A DNA stretch of 48,561 bases, from the NCBI RefSeq assembly GCF_001541925.1, contig NZ_LQMW01000018.1, forward strand, positions 1 to 48,561. Reading direction: 5' to 3'. This document shows, piece after piece, positions 35,487 to 43,628 of this stretch. A program made the translations under genes and the position numbers. The notes under the pieces were generated by a model that saw only the letters and a list, made by a program, of their open reading frames with translations, was not told the DNA's origin and made no database searches. Each line of letters begins with the position of its first letter. The stretch's first letter is position 1. Origin of the DNA: Nitrosopumilus sp. Nsub (GTDB taxonomy: Archaea; Thermoproteota; Nitrososphaeria; Nitrososphaerales; Nitrosopumilaceae).

Positions 35487-35497
35487 ATTCTCACTCA

Positions 35498-35620
35498 TTA
35501 GAAATTTACATTATGTAATTTTTTATCATAACCATACCCAATAGGATAACTGTCAAAGGAATTGACAAATGCTTCTGACATACTCTTTTGGTGAGAATTT
35601 CTTGGAATCAATTTAGTCAT
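35498..35620 (-). CDS. 40-residue ORF with strong Shine-Dalgarno
   Basis: Starts TKLIPRNSHQKSMSEAF and ends in a YPIGYGYDKKLHNVNF tail. A GAGGAG Shine-Dalgarno sits 5 bases before the ATG, and the ATG overlaps the TGAC-TAA end of a short upstream open frame (ATGA-type). Few genes in the window have such a clear ribosome site, which argues that it is translated as a downstream operon member. Function unknown. Confidence 0.4.
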   Translation of the reverse strand: MTKLIPRNSHQKSMSEAFVNSFDSYPIGYGYDKKLHNVNF

Positions 35621-35687
35621 TTTTCTCCTCTTTTTCTTGTAAATACTCTAAAATGGTGTTCTGAGTAGTGCACTTTTTGATGAAAAT

Positions 35688-35834
35688 TCATTTTGCTTTG
35701 ACTTCTCTTGGATGTCTCTGTGTATGTTCTACTAGTCCTTTCATCTCCAGTGCGTCAAGCAGATAGTATATCTTGCTCTGAGGAACTCCTGCATCTTTCC
35801 ACAATCTTCTAGTTTTGGTCATGGCAAAGTACAT
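35688..35834 (-). pseudogene. TrmB-like winged-helix fragment
   Basis: 48 codons. The part WKDAGVPQSKIYYLLDALEM, then KGLVEHTQRHPREVKAK has the recognition helix and wing pattern of TrmB/MarR-type regulators, but it begins in mid-domain and lacks the dimer and ligand parts. The same frame continues past the TGA for 26 more codons up to the TAA just before the 40-residue ORF, suggesting a broken gene or short regulator. It has CTG and GAC codons and about 45% GC in a sampled line, unlike the AT-rich surroundings. Confidence 0.5.
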
Positions 35835-35965
35835 CTAAGTGCTTGATACATACCAATTATGATATTTTTATAATATTGCGATCAAATGTTTTGTGTTAAT
35901 AATACACTGCATGTCAACTAATAATACAACTCAAATGCTTTATGATGTGTATGTTTTAGTACGAT

Positions 35966-37096
35966 GTGATTTTTCAAATCATACATTTACAAATTTTATT
36001 TGATGAATTTTTTATAATTGGTTTGATTGTTTTATTTACTATTTTGGCAATACTAATACCTGTAATTTTTTATCTTATCCAAAAACGTACAATTATTCAA
36101 CTAGAATCTACCCTAAACCCTGATGATACATTTAACCAAAAGATAAAACCCGAATTAACTAGAATCTCTCAAAGAATTGATACAGTTCGTGAAAGTTTTC
36201 CACACTTGGCAATGATTACTGATTTAAAATATGATTTTGAGATTTTAAAATCAAATTTGGAAGAAAATCAATCAAATCTCAAACTAGAGACTGCAAGTCA
36301 AATAAAGGCAATAACTCACACCACTCAAACTCAAATAAAATCTGACGTTGCACAATTTGCAAAAAATCAAATCACTCAAAATACTATTCACAGAGAAGAA
36401 TTTGAAGAATTACGCACAAAAATTGACAATTACTTGAGTGATGATAATAATTTGTCACACATCAACATTCTAAATGAAATATTTGATTCAAAAAAACCTA
36501 GAACTCTAATGTGGCAATGTGATCTACTGGATTTGTTAAAACATGGAATTGCCCCTGAAATTTCACAAGAATTATTACACTCAAAGGCAATCCCATCTAG
36601 TGCATACGTGCCATTTTTAAAAAAATTACACTCAAAAGATATCATTGTACCATCTAATGTAATATCATATCAATTAGATGAGAATTATTGGTGGATATAC
36701 AATTACACAAAAAATCCAGGAGAGCTAAAATCCATTTTAGATTCATCAATAATTAAAGAAAAACAATATCAAGACTATGTGTGCAAAAATCTATCTCAAA
36801 TTGAATCTGATCTATCTTTGTTGCAATCTGAATATTCCTTAAACAGTGGCTCAATTGATTTTCTATGCCTTGATGGAACAGGAAATAATGTGGGATTGGA
36901 ATTAAAATATCCTAAAGCCTCTAAAAGAGATTGTAGACAATTAGATGGCTACAAAAAAGAGTACCTTAGAACTAGTGCATCACTGAATTTTCGTGGAATT
37001 TTAGTGTCTCCTGAAATTTCTGATGATGTAAAAAATGAACTAATACAATACGGATTGGAGTATTGTGAATTATCTATAGATTCTATCAATAAATGA
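35966..37096 (+). CDS. Membrane-anchored coiled-coil protein with NucS-like PD-(D/E)XK nuclease domain
   Basis: 376 residues in three parts. One transmembrane helix near the N-terminus (16-38, IIGLIVLFTILAILIPVIFY), a long coiled-coil stalk (about 45-155), and a C-terminal domain (about 262-370) resembling the nuclease half of NucS/DUF91: Y268-Q-D-Y, then S-G-S-I-D298-F-L-C, G-L-E312-L-K314-Y, and Q325-L-D-G-Y329. D298, E312 and K314 form the D-ExK core and the QxxxY is typical of restriction-type nucleases of this clade. Between stalk and nuclease (about 165-245) is a region reminiscent of a helical domain. NucS itself is soluble and has no such anchor. The start is GTG at 35966. Likely cytosolic nuclease tethered to the membrane, possibly defensive. 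Confidence 0.72.
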   Translation: MIFQIIHLQILFDEFFIIGLIVLFTILAILIPVIFYLIQKRTIIQLESTLNPDDTFNQKIKPELTRISQRIDTVRESFPHLAMITDLKYDFEILKSNLEENQSNLKLETASQIKAITHTTQTQIKSDVAQFAKNQITQNTIHREEFEELRTKIDNYLSDDNNLSHINILNEIFDSKKPRTLMWQCDLLDLLKHGIAPEISQELLHSKAIPSSAYVPFLKKLHSKDIIVPSNVISYQLDENYWWIYNYTKNPGELKSILDSSIIKEKQYQDYVCKNLSQIESDLSLLQSEYSLNSGSIDFLCLDGTGNNVGLELKYPKASKRDCRQLDGYKKEYLRTSASLNFRGILVSPEISDDVKNELIQYGLEYCELSIDSINK

Positions 37097-37132
37097 TTTC
37101 AAGTTTTTTTAAAAGTTAATTTTCTTGCAGAA

Positions 37133-37739
37133 CTATTGAATTTTTATTATTTTATTTAACAAATTTTTCTTTTTTGGATGTTCAAACCCAATCTCGTTTT
37201 TGAATTTATCAAGATCTTTTCTTGAAATTACACGATACCAACTATTATCACAGTTAGGATTTGTAATTCTTGAAGGTACATTAATTGTATGCATTAGTTG
37301 TCTAGTTTGAACTAATCCTCCATTGTTCATACTTTTAACTCTCACAACAAAATTTGTTTTGTCTACTGTTCCTTTATCATCAAAAAATATTCAATCGAAA
37401 TTTTTTAACTTTTTTTTGTAGATTTGATGATTTTTTTAATACACCAACTTGTGTATTCTTTCCGCCTAATTCTATGATTCTTAAATAAACTCTTTTTGAT
37501 TTGAACACCATAACTGTGGTTTTTTCGTACTTTGATATGATAAATTTCTAAAATATCTGTTGAAAAATCTCTTAATAATTTCTCATTTGTATTACAATAA
37601 CCTATTTGGCATCTTTTTCTGTCTTGATGATATTTTCTACCTTGAACAATTTGCAAGCAATTCTTTTCAATATGACTAATCCATACGAACATACATGTGC
37701 GGCTATTTTAGCTTCTTTTGGACTTATTACATTCATCAT
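37133..37739 (-). pseudogene. Decayed LAGLIDADG homing endonuclease
   Basis: Three pieces in shifted frames make one gene. The start (ATG at 37739 or 37736) gives ISPKEAKIAAHVCSYG, a LAGLIDADG motif 1. After a frameshift comes GYCNTNEKLLRDF (37405-37692 frame), a typical segment following the first motif. After another shift comes FFDDKGTVDKTNFVVRV, the second LAGLIDADG-like motif, and the ending KFKNEIGFEHPKKKNLL (37133-37345). At least two frameshifts separate the parts, so no active protein is made. It lies downstream of the initiator tRNA gene on the same strand. Confidence 0.75.
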
Positions 37740-37747
37740 TCTTATTT

Positions 37748-37753
37748 AAAAAA
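37748..37753 (-). terminator. T6 terminator of tRNA-iMet
   Basis: On the minus strand a TTTTTT run occurs 9 bases past the tRNA 3' end and before the endonuclease remnant, matching oligo-T termination by archaeal RNA polymerase. Confidence 0.45.
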
Positions 37754-37761
37754 GATAAAGA

Positions 37762-37836
37762 TAGCGGGGAATAGATTTGAACTATTGAACTGCGGGTTAT
37801 GAGCCCGCCGGGATGACCTGGCTTCCCCACCCCGCT
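37762..37836 (-). tRNA. tRNA-Met (CAT), initiator
   Basis: 75 bases on the minus strand, no intron. The acceptor stem AGCGGGG/CCCCGCT is perfect, with discriminator A. The D arm pairs GGGA/TCCC, the anticodon arm is GCGGG-CTCATAA-CCCGC with anticodon CAT, and the T arm is AATAG-TTCAAAT-CTATT. The A1-U72 pair and the three consecutive G-C pairs in the anticodon stem mark an archaeal initiator. CCA is not encoded. Confidence 0.95.
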
Positions 37837-37858
37837 GATCGATAAAAGATGATTTGCT

Positions 37859-37866
37859 GTATATAC
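37859..37866 (-). promoter_or_regulatory. TATA box of the tRNA-iMet gene
   Basis: The palindromic GTATATAC is centred about 26 bases before the tRNA 5' end (37836), the usual TATA-to-start distance. Confidence 0.6.
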
Positions 37867-37917
37867 GCTTTGTCAAATTTTTAAAGTAATTAATAGGATT
37901 TTAGAAGATGATTTCCT

Positions 37918-39015
37918 GTGAACAAAAAAATCCAAATCGCTGCAATTAGTGGTGCTATTTTATTTTCAATATTTGTTTTAACTTCTCCAGATAATGAAAC
38001 ATCAATTCCATTACCAAAACCCAATTTGTATTCCGAAAATGACTCTGTAATGATTCTAGCTGAAAATCTTGATAAGCCACGCGCAATAGCTGTTTATGAT
38101 AATAGAATTTTTGTAACTGAAAAAGATGGTGCAATTAGAGTAATTGAAAATGATCAATTATTAGAATCACCTTTAGCAACATTTCGTACACCTAATGTAT
38201 TTGATGGAGGACTATTAGGTATTGCAGTACATCCAAATTTTTCTGATAATAATTTTCTCTATGTTTTTCTGACATATGAAGAAAATGGAAATTTGTGGAA
38301 TAAAGTATTGAGAATTACTGAAGAAAATAACAAATTAAAAGATGTTGAAACAATTATCGATAAAATTCCTGGTTCTTCTTTCTATAATGGTGGCTTTCTA
38401 AAATTTGGACCTGATGGAAAATTATATGTTGGAACAGGTACCGTATCTGATGACTCCCATTTACCCCAAGATGTTAATTCTTTAGCAGGAAAAATTTTAA
38501 GATTAAATGATGATGGTACAATTCCAAGCGATAACCCATTTCCAAATTCACCCGTTTATTCACTAGGACATAGACATACACAAGGAATGACTTGGGATGA
38601 TCAAAATAATTTGTATGTGGCAGAATTTGGACCTGAGAAAAATGATGAAATAAATTTAATTAAATCTGGAAAAAATTATGGATGGCCAGAACAACAATGT
38701 TCTGGAAGTGATGATTTTGAAAATGCAATATTGTGTTATGATCCCAGTATAGAGCCTGGAGGAATTTTATTTTATTCTGGAGACAAGATAAATTTTGAAT
38801 CAAAATTCATTATGGCTTCTATGCGAGCCTCAAATCTTTATCAAGTTGATTTTGAAGAAGGATTAAGCTCCCAAAAATCAATTCTTAGTGGAAATGGAAG
38901 AATTCGTGATGTAGTTGCAGGCTCTGATGGTAGTATCTATGTTATTACTTCAAATACTGACGGGAAAGGTTTTCCAGATAGATTGGATGATAAATTATTG
39001 AGGATATTGAAATAA
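37918..39015 (+). CDS. PQQ-dependent sugar dehydrogenase-like protein, membrane-anchored or secreted
   Basis: 365 residues, beta-propeller of the soluble glucose dehydrogenase (GSDH/YliI) family. N-terminal hydrophobic segment about 7-22 (IAAISGAILFSIFVL) exports or anchors it. Motifs: LDKPRAIAV, GGLLGIAVHPNF, YNGGFLKFGPDGKLYVGTG, LGHRHTQGMTWD, and EFGPEKNDEINLI with GKNYGWP. These are hallmark residues of the PQQ-binding propeller. Substrate and electron acceptor unknown. Start GTG at 37918; it ends one base before hmgA. Confidence 0.85.
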   Translation: MNKKIQIAAISGAILFSIFVLTSPDNETSIPLPKPNLYSENDSVMILAENLDKPRAIAVYDNRIFVTEKDGAIRVIENDQLLESPLATFRTPNVFDGGLLGIAVHPNFSDNNFLYVFLTYEENGNLWNKVLRITEENNKLKDVETIIDKIPGSSFYNGGFLKFGPDGKLYVGTGTVSDDSHLPQDVNSLAGKILRLNDDGTIPSDNPFPNSPVYSLGHRHTQGMTWDDQNNLYVAEFGPEKNDEINLIKSGKNYGWPEQQCSGSDDFENAILCYDPSIEPGGILFYSGDKINFESKFIMASMRASNLYQVDFEEGLSSQKSILSGNGRIRDVVAGSDGSIYVITSNTDGKGFPDRLDDKLLRILK

Positions 39016-39016
39016 A

Positions 39017-40273
39017 ATGGCTGATTCATCTATTTCCAAATTTTTTGAAAAATCTAGAAAAGACAGATTGGACATAATTGGAAATTTTGCAAATCTTTCT
39101 GAAGAGGAATTAAACACATTAGAAAACGTGAATGGTGGAATCTCTTTTGATAAAGCTGACAAAATGATTGAAAATGCAATTGGAACTTTTTCCTTACCTT
39201 TGGGTATTGCAACAAATTTTAAAATTAATAACAAAGACTATGTGGTTCCTATGGTAATTGAAGAGCCTTCTGTAATTGCAGCTGCATCAAAAGGTGCTAA
39301 AGTTGCACGAATCAAAGGAGGATTTGAAGTAACTGCAGATGAATCTTACAGTATTGGCCAAATCCAAATTTTAAACACAGATACAAATGTTGCAATTAAA
39401 AAAATCCATGAACAAACTAATGAAATTTTAGAATTAGCAAATTCAAAGAGTAATACCTTATCAAAAATGAATAAAGGAGCAAAAGAAATTACCTGTAAAG
39501 AAATTGATACGCCAGCTGGATCTATGTTGATTGTAGAATTATTAATTGACGTTGGAGATGCAATGGGTGCAAATGTAACAAATACAATGTGCGAAGCTGT
39601 ATCGCCTCTTTTAGAAAAAATTACAGGAGGAAAAGCATTATTGAGAATTTTATCAAATTACTCCACTAGACGTATGGTAAAAGCAAAAGCCATTTTTGAA
39701 AAAGAATCTGTTGGAGGTGAGGCTGTTGTAGATAATATTATTTTGGCATTTGAATTTGCAGACAATGATGTCTATCGTGCAGTTACTCATAATAAAGGAA
39801 TAATGAATGGAATTATTTCTGTTGCAAATGCTGTGGGTCAAGATAGTAGGGCAATTGAAGCTGCTGCAAACGCATATGCTGCAATTTCAGGAAAATATCG
39901 TTCATTAAGTAAATGGAGTAAAGATGATGATGGCAATTTAGTAGGAATTCTAGAAATTCCTTTATCTGTTGGAATTGTTGGAGGAATTGCAAATGTACAT
40001 CCAGTAGCAAAAATATGTGCAAAAATACTCAATGTAGAATCTGCTCAAGAACTTGCATGTGTAATGACTGCAACAGGATTGGCACAAAATTACAGTGCAA
40101 TTAGAGCACTTTCTACTGAAGGAATCCAAAAGGGACACATGAGATTACATGCACGAAATCTAGCAGCAGCAGCAGGTGCTACTCCTGATCAAATTGATCA
40201 AATTGTTGAAAAAATGGTTCAAGCTAATTCAATTTCACTTGATAAAGCTAAAGAATTGCTTCATCAAATTTAA
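39017..40273 (+). CDS. hmgA: HMG-CoA reductase (class I)
   Basis: Reduces HMG-CoA to mevalonate with NADPH for isoprenoid lipids. The 418-residue protein shows ENVNGGISFD, IGTFSLPLGIATNF, DVGDAMGANVTNTMC (about 177-191), the EKESVGGEAVVDN region and GIVGGIANVHPVAKI. The catalytic Glu, Asp and Lys positions all lie in these motifs. No membrane domain, as usual in archaea. It is a single base from the preceding gene. Confidence 0.95.
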   Translation: MADSSISKFFEKSRKDRLDIIGNFANLSEEELNTLENVNGGISFDKADKMIENAIGTFSLPLGIATNFKINNKDYVVPMVIEEPSVIAAASKGAKVARIKGGFEVTADESYSIGQIQILNTDTNVAIKKIHEQTNEILELANSKSNTLSKMNKGAKEITCKEIDTPAGSMLIVELLIDVGDAMGANVTNTMCEAVSPLLEKITGGKALLRILSNYSTRRMVKAKAIFEKESVGGEAVVDNIILAFEFADNDVYRAVTHNKGIMNGIISVANAVGQDSRAIEAAANAYAAISGKYRSLSKWSKDDDGNLVGILEIPLSVGIVGGIANVHPVAKICAKILNVESAQELACVMTATGLAQNYSAIRALSTEGIQKGHMRLHARNLAAAAGATPDQIDQIVEKMVQANSISLDKAKELLHQI

Positions 40274-40281
40274 ACATCCTA

Positions 40282-40288
40282 TTATATA
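40282..40288 (+). promoter_or_regulatory. TATA box of the histidine operon
   Basis: TTATATA is centred 22 bases before the first ATG of hisG (40307) and 28 before the second (40313), consistent with a leaderless mRNA and favouring the second Met slightly. Confidence 0.45.
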
Positions 40289-40306
40289 GCTAAAAAGTGA
40301 AAACTA

Positions 40307-41290
40307 ATGAAAATGTCTGATGTGAAATTTGCAATTCCTAAAGGAAGTTTGGAAGATGCTACATTCAAGCTTCTTGAAAAGTCTTGGACAAAAGTAAATA
40401 GAAAAAGTAGAACTTATCGTGTCTATCTAGATGATCCCACAATTATTATGAAAATGCTGCGTCCACAAGAAATCCCAACTTTGGTTTCTGAAGGGTTGTA
40501 TGATGTTGGAATAACTGGAAAAGATTGGGTTGGTGAAACAAATTCTGATGTTGAACCTATTCTTGATTTAGAATATGGAAAAATAAGACTTGTAATTGCA
40601 TTTCCCGATAAATACAGTTACAAAAACCTCGATTCTATGATTGCTGATTACGGCAAAAAGAAAAAAACACTAAGAATATCTTCTGAATATTTGACAACAG
40701 CTTCAAAATTTATCAAAAGTTTAAAATCATATCAAAAATATTATGGAAAAAAAGATCCACTAATTGTTACACCTTGGATGAGATTGGGAAATAACAAAGA
40801 CGTTCAAATTCATTTATCATTTGGAGCAACTGAAGCAAAACCTCCAGAGGATGTAGATGCAATTATGGATGTAACTGAAACTGGAACAACTCTAAAACAA
40901 AATAAATTAAAAATTGTTGATGAGGTATTGACTTCTACTGCACATTTGATAATTAACAAAAAATCATTAAAAGATCCAAAAAAACGCGAAAAGATTTTTG
41001 ATATTATTACATTAATGAGAGGTGCAGTAAATGGAAGAAAATATTTGCACATCTATCTTAATGTTGAAGAAAAAAATCTGAAAAAGCTTTTATCCCAAAT
41101 GCCTTCTCTAAAGAGACCTACTATTAGTCCTCTTAGTGAAGACGGTTGGTTTGGAGTAAATACTGTAATTAAAAAAGAAGAATTTCACAAACTTGTTCCT
41201 AAACTAAGAAAAATTGCTCAGGGACTAGTTGTACATGAACCTCGTCAAATATTAGAACTCGAAGAAATAAAACGCGACGAAGAAAATTGA
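40307..41290 (+). CDS. hisG: ATP phosphoribosyltransferase
   Basis: First step of histidine synthesis, condensing ATP with PRPP. The 327-residue long form includes VKFAIPKGSLEDATFKLL, GITGKDW and LDLEYGKIRLVIAFP, then DVTETGTTLKQNKLKIV with the PRPP-binding ETGTT loop (about 190-196), and a C-terminal regulatory ACT-like domain (SPLSEDGWFGVNTVI, about 270-325) that permits histidine feedback. ATG at 40313 (SDVKFAIPKG) is an alternative start. The stop and hisD start share one base. Confidence 0.95.
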   Translation: MKMSDVKFAIPKGSLEDATFKLLEKSWTKVNRKSRTYRVYLDDPTIIMKMLRPQEIPTLVSEGLYDVGITGKDWVGETNSDVEPILDLEYGKIRLVIAFPDKYSYKNLDSMIADYGKKKKTLRISSEYLTTASKFIKSLKSYQKYYGKKDPLIVTPWMRLGNNKDVQIHLSFGATEAKPPEDVDAIMDVTETGTTLKQNKLKIVDEVLTSTAHLIINKKSLKDPKKREKIFDIITLMRGAVNGRKYLHIYLNVEEKNLKKLLSQMPSLKRPTISPLSEDGWFGVNTVIKKEEFHKLVPKLRKIAQGLVVHEPRQILELEEIKRDEEN

Positions 41291-42558
41291 TGAAAATCCA
41301 TAAAGTGACAAATGTTGAACAATTTGTTGCAAAAATCGTTCCTAAACAGGCTCAAAAAAATAAAGCAATAGTTGAAACTATAATAAAAAATGTTCAGAAA
41401 AACGGTGACTCCTCAGTAAAAAAATATGAAAAAAAATTCACCGGAGCTACTATTTCTAATCTAAAAGTTTCAAAGGCTGAAATTAAAAACGCATATTCAA
41501 AAGTAACAAAAAATGAAATCACTGCAATAAAACTATCAAAAACTAGAGTTCAGAAAACTGAATCTATTGTAAAAAATATTTTCAAAGACAAAAAAATTAA
41601 TCAAGATGGAATTCAAATATTAAAAAAATTTATTCCAATTCAAAGTACTGGTTGCTATATTCCCGGTGGACTTGCAAGATATCCAAGCTCTGTAATTATG
41701 TCTGTTATTCCTGCAAAAGTTGCTGGAGTTAAAAGAATTGTAGTTGTATCTCCTCCAAATTCTAATGGAAAAATTGATCCACTAACAATTGTTGCTGCAG
41801 ATATTTGTGGTGCTACTGAAATCTATAAGACAGGTGGAGTACAGGCAATTGCTGCATTATCTTTTGGTACTAAATCAATTTCTAAAGTCGATAAGATTGT
41901 TGGACCTGGAGGTGCATTTGTTACATTAGCAAAATCATCTGTTAGTGAAAACACTGGAATTGATATGCTTGCAGGTCCTACTGAACTAGGAATTATTGCA
42001 GATAATTCAGCTAATCCTGAATACATAGCACTTGACTTGATCTCGCAAGCAGAACATAGTAGTGACACTTTTTGTTATTTAATTACAAATTCTGATAAAA
42101 CTGCAAAACTTGTTAATCATAAAATTTCAAAATTATTGCCAACTATTCAACGACAAGATTTAGTAAAATCTAGTTTATCTAAAAATGGATTTATTGCAGT
42201 CTGTAAAAATAATTCTGACATGATAAATTTAATAAATAATCTGGCTCCTGAACACCTACAAATCATGACTAAAAATGCAAAATCCCTTTCTTCAAAAATC
42301 ACTTCTTCTGGATTAGTTTTACTAGGTGATTATTCGCCTTCTTCTGCTAGTGATTATTTACTAGGTTCAAATCACATACTTCCTACAAATGGATTTGGAA
42401 AAATTCGTGGTTCACTATCTGTAATTGATTTTATTAAAATTAATACCGAAGTAATTGCATCAAAGACCTCATTATCAAAAATTTCAAAACATCTTGACAC
42501 ATTAACTTCTGCTGAAGGATTACCTAATCATTATCAGGCTGTAAGAGGTAGATTGTGA
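41290..42558 (+). CDS. hisD: Histidinol dehydrogenase
   Basis: Zinc enzyme that oxidises histidinol to histidine in two NAD-dependent steps. 422 residues from ATG 41290 (overlap TGATG with hisG; a TTG at 41287 is less likely). Motifs: GCYIPGGLARYPSSVIM (about 117-133), GPGGAFVTLAKSSV, AGPTELGIIAD, and AEHSSDTF, with NLAPEHLQI holding the catalytic His pair and SASDYLLGSNHILPT. Present in full. Confidence 0.95.
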   Translation: MKIHKVTNVEQFVAKIVPKQAQKNKAIVETIIKNVQKNGDSSVKKYEKKFTGATISNLKVSKAEIKNAYSKVTKNEITAIKLSKTRVQKTESIVKNIFKDKKINQDGIQILKKFIPIQSTGCYIPGGLARYPSSVIMSVIPAKVAGVKRIVVVSPPNSNGKIDPLTIVAADICGATEIYKTGGVQAIAALSFGTKSISKVDKIVGPGGAFVTLAKSSVSENTGIDMLAGPTELGIIADNSANPEYIALDLISQAEHSSDTFCYLITNSDKTAKLVNHKISKLLPTIQRQDLVKSSLSKNGFIAVCKNNSDMINLINNLAPEHLQIMTKNAKSLSSKITSSGLVLLGDYSPSSASDYLLGSNHILPTNGFGKIRGSLSVIDFIKINTEVIASKTSLSKISKHLDTLTSAEGLPNHYQAVRGRL

Positions 42559-43628
42559 TGAAGAAAAACTGGTTTGATTCTAAAGTAAAAGAATTTTCTT
42601 CTATTGGTGGATATCAAAAACCAGAATTAAATGAAAACTCTCTAAAACTTGATTCAAATGAAAATTATGTGTTATCAAAACAATTTCAAAATGATATTGT
42701 ATCAGGCGCTAGAAAAAATTCTGATGTAAGAGAATACCCTCTTGGTGGAGTGGAGAAATTAATTCAAATGATTTCCAAGTTTGTAAAAGTACCTTCATCT
42801 ATGATTGGGATTGGAAATGGTTCTGACCAAATTTTAGATTTAATTTTATCAAATTTTGCATCAAAACAAACTAAGGTTCTTACATCAAATCCAACTTTTG
42901 GTTTTTTTGAACAACGATGTAAATTATATTCAATTCCACTAATCAGAATTCCGTTTTCTGATGATATGAAATTAGATATTGATCAATTTCTTAAAGAATC
43001 AAAAAATGCTGATATCTTATATCTGGATTCTCCAAATAATCCCACAGGTTTTCAATTTTCTAAGACAGAGATAAAAAAATTAATCAGATCCTTTGAAGGT
43101 TTGATAATTATTGATGAAGCATATGGTGAATTTTCTGATTATTCCCTTTCTAGTTTAGTCAAAACCCAAAATAATTTAATCGTGGTTAGAACACTGTCAA
43201 AATCTTTTGGAATGGCAGGACTTCGTTTAGGTTATTTTGTTGCAAACAAAAAATTTACTGATGCGTTTTTGAATGTTTTACAATATCCGTATCCGCTCAG
43301 TACAATAACAATTGAATCTGGAATTTTAGCCTTAGAAAAAGTAAATTTGATGGAAAATGCAGTAAAAATCATCAAAACTGAGAGGCAAAGAATAATTGAA
43401 ACATTGCAAAAATTTGATGCTTTTGAAGTCTTTGATTCCAAGGCTAATTTTGTACTATTTGATGCACATAGTTCCTATAAGCGAGTATATTCGGCATTAT
43501 CTGAACAAGGAATTTCTATTAGAAAACTGGGTAAAATAGGAAATCATGATGGATGTCTTAGAGTTACAATTGGAACAAAAGAAATGAATTCAAAATTCTT
43601 GTTGGCTATTCGTGATTATTTGGGATGA
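42558..43628 (+). CDS. hisC: Histidinol-phosphate aminotransferase
   Basis: PLP aminotransferase, 356 residues from ATG 42558, which overlaps the hisD TGA by one base. It opens LNENSLKLDSNEN-like (ELNENSLKLDSNENYV), then GNGSDQILDLIL, LDSPNNPTG, IIDEAYGEF and the PLP lysine in LSKSFGMAGLRLGY. It differs from the CobD-like paralogue by its place in the his operon and the SNEN motif. Confidence 0.92.
   Translation: MKKNWFDSKVKEFSSIGGYQKPELNENSLKLDSNENYVLSKQFQNDIVSGARKNSDVREYPLGGVEKLIQMISKFVKVPSSMIGIGNGSDQILDLILSNFASKQTKVLTSNPTFGFFEQRCKLYSIPLIRIPFSDDMKLDIDQFLKESKNADILYLDSPNNPTGFQFSKTEIKKLIRSFEGLIIIDEAYGEFSDYSLSSLVKTQNNLIVVRTLSKSFGMAGLRLGYFVANKKFTDAFLNVLQYPYPLSTITIESGILALEKVNLMENAVKIIKTERQRIIETLQKFDAFEVFDSKANFVLFDAHSSYKRVYSALSEQGISIRKLGKIGNHDGCLRVTIGTKEMNSKFLLAIRDYLG

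Noticed and set aside
37741-37840. Search for a duplicated tRNA 3' end as an attachment site of an integrated element
   Set aside because: No second copy of the tRNA 3' half was seen by eye within the window, so an att site is not claimed.
41287-41289. TTG start for hisD (and GTG for hisC, 42555, and hisH, 45203)
   Set aside because: In each case an ATG one codon later overlaps the previous stop as TGATG, a more usual coupling.
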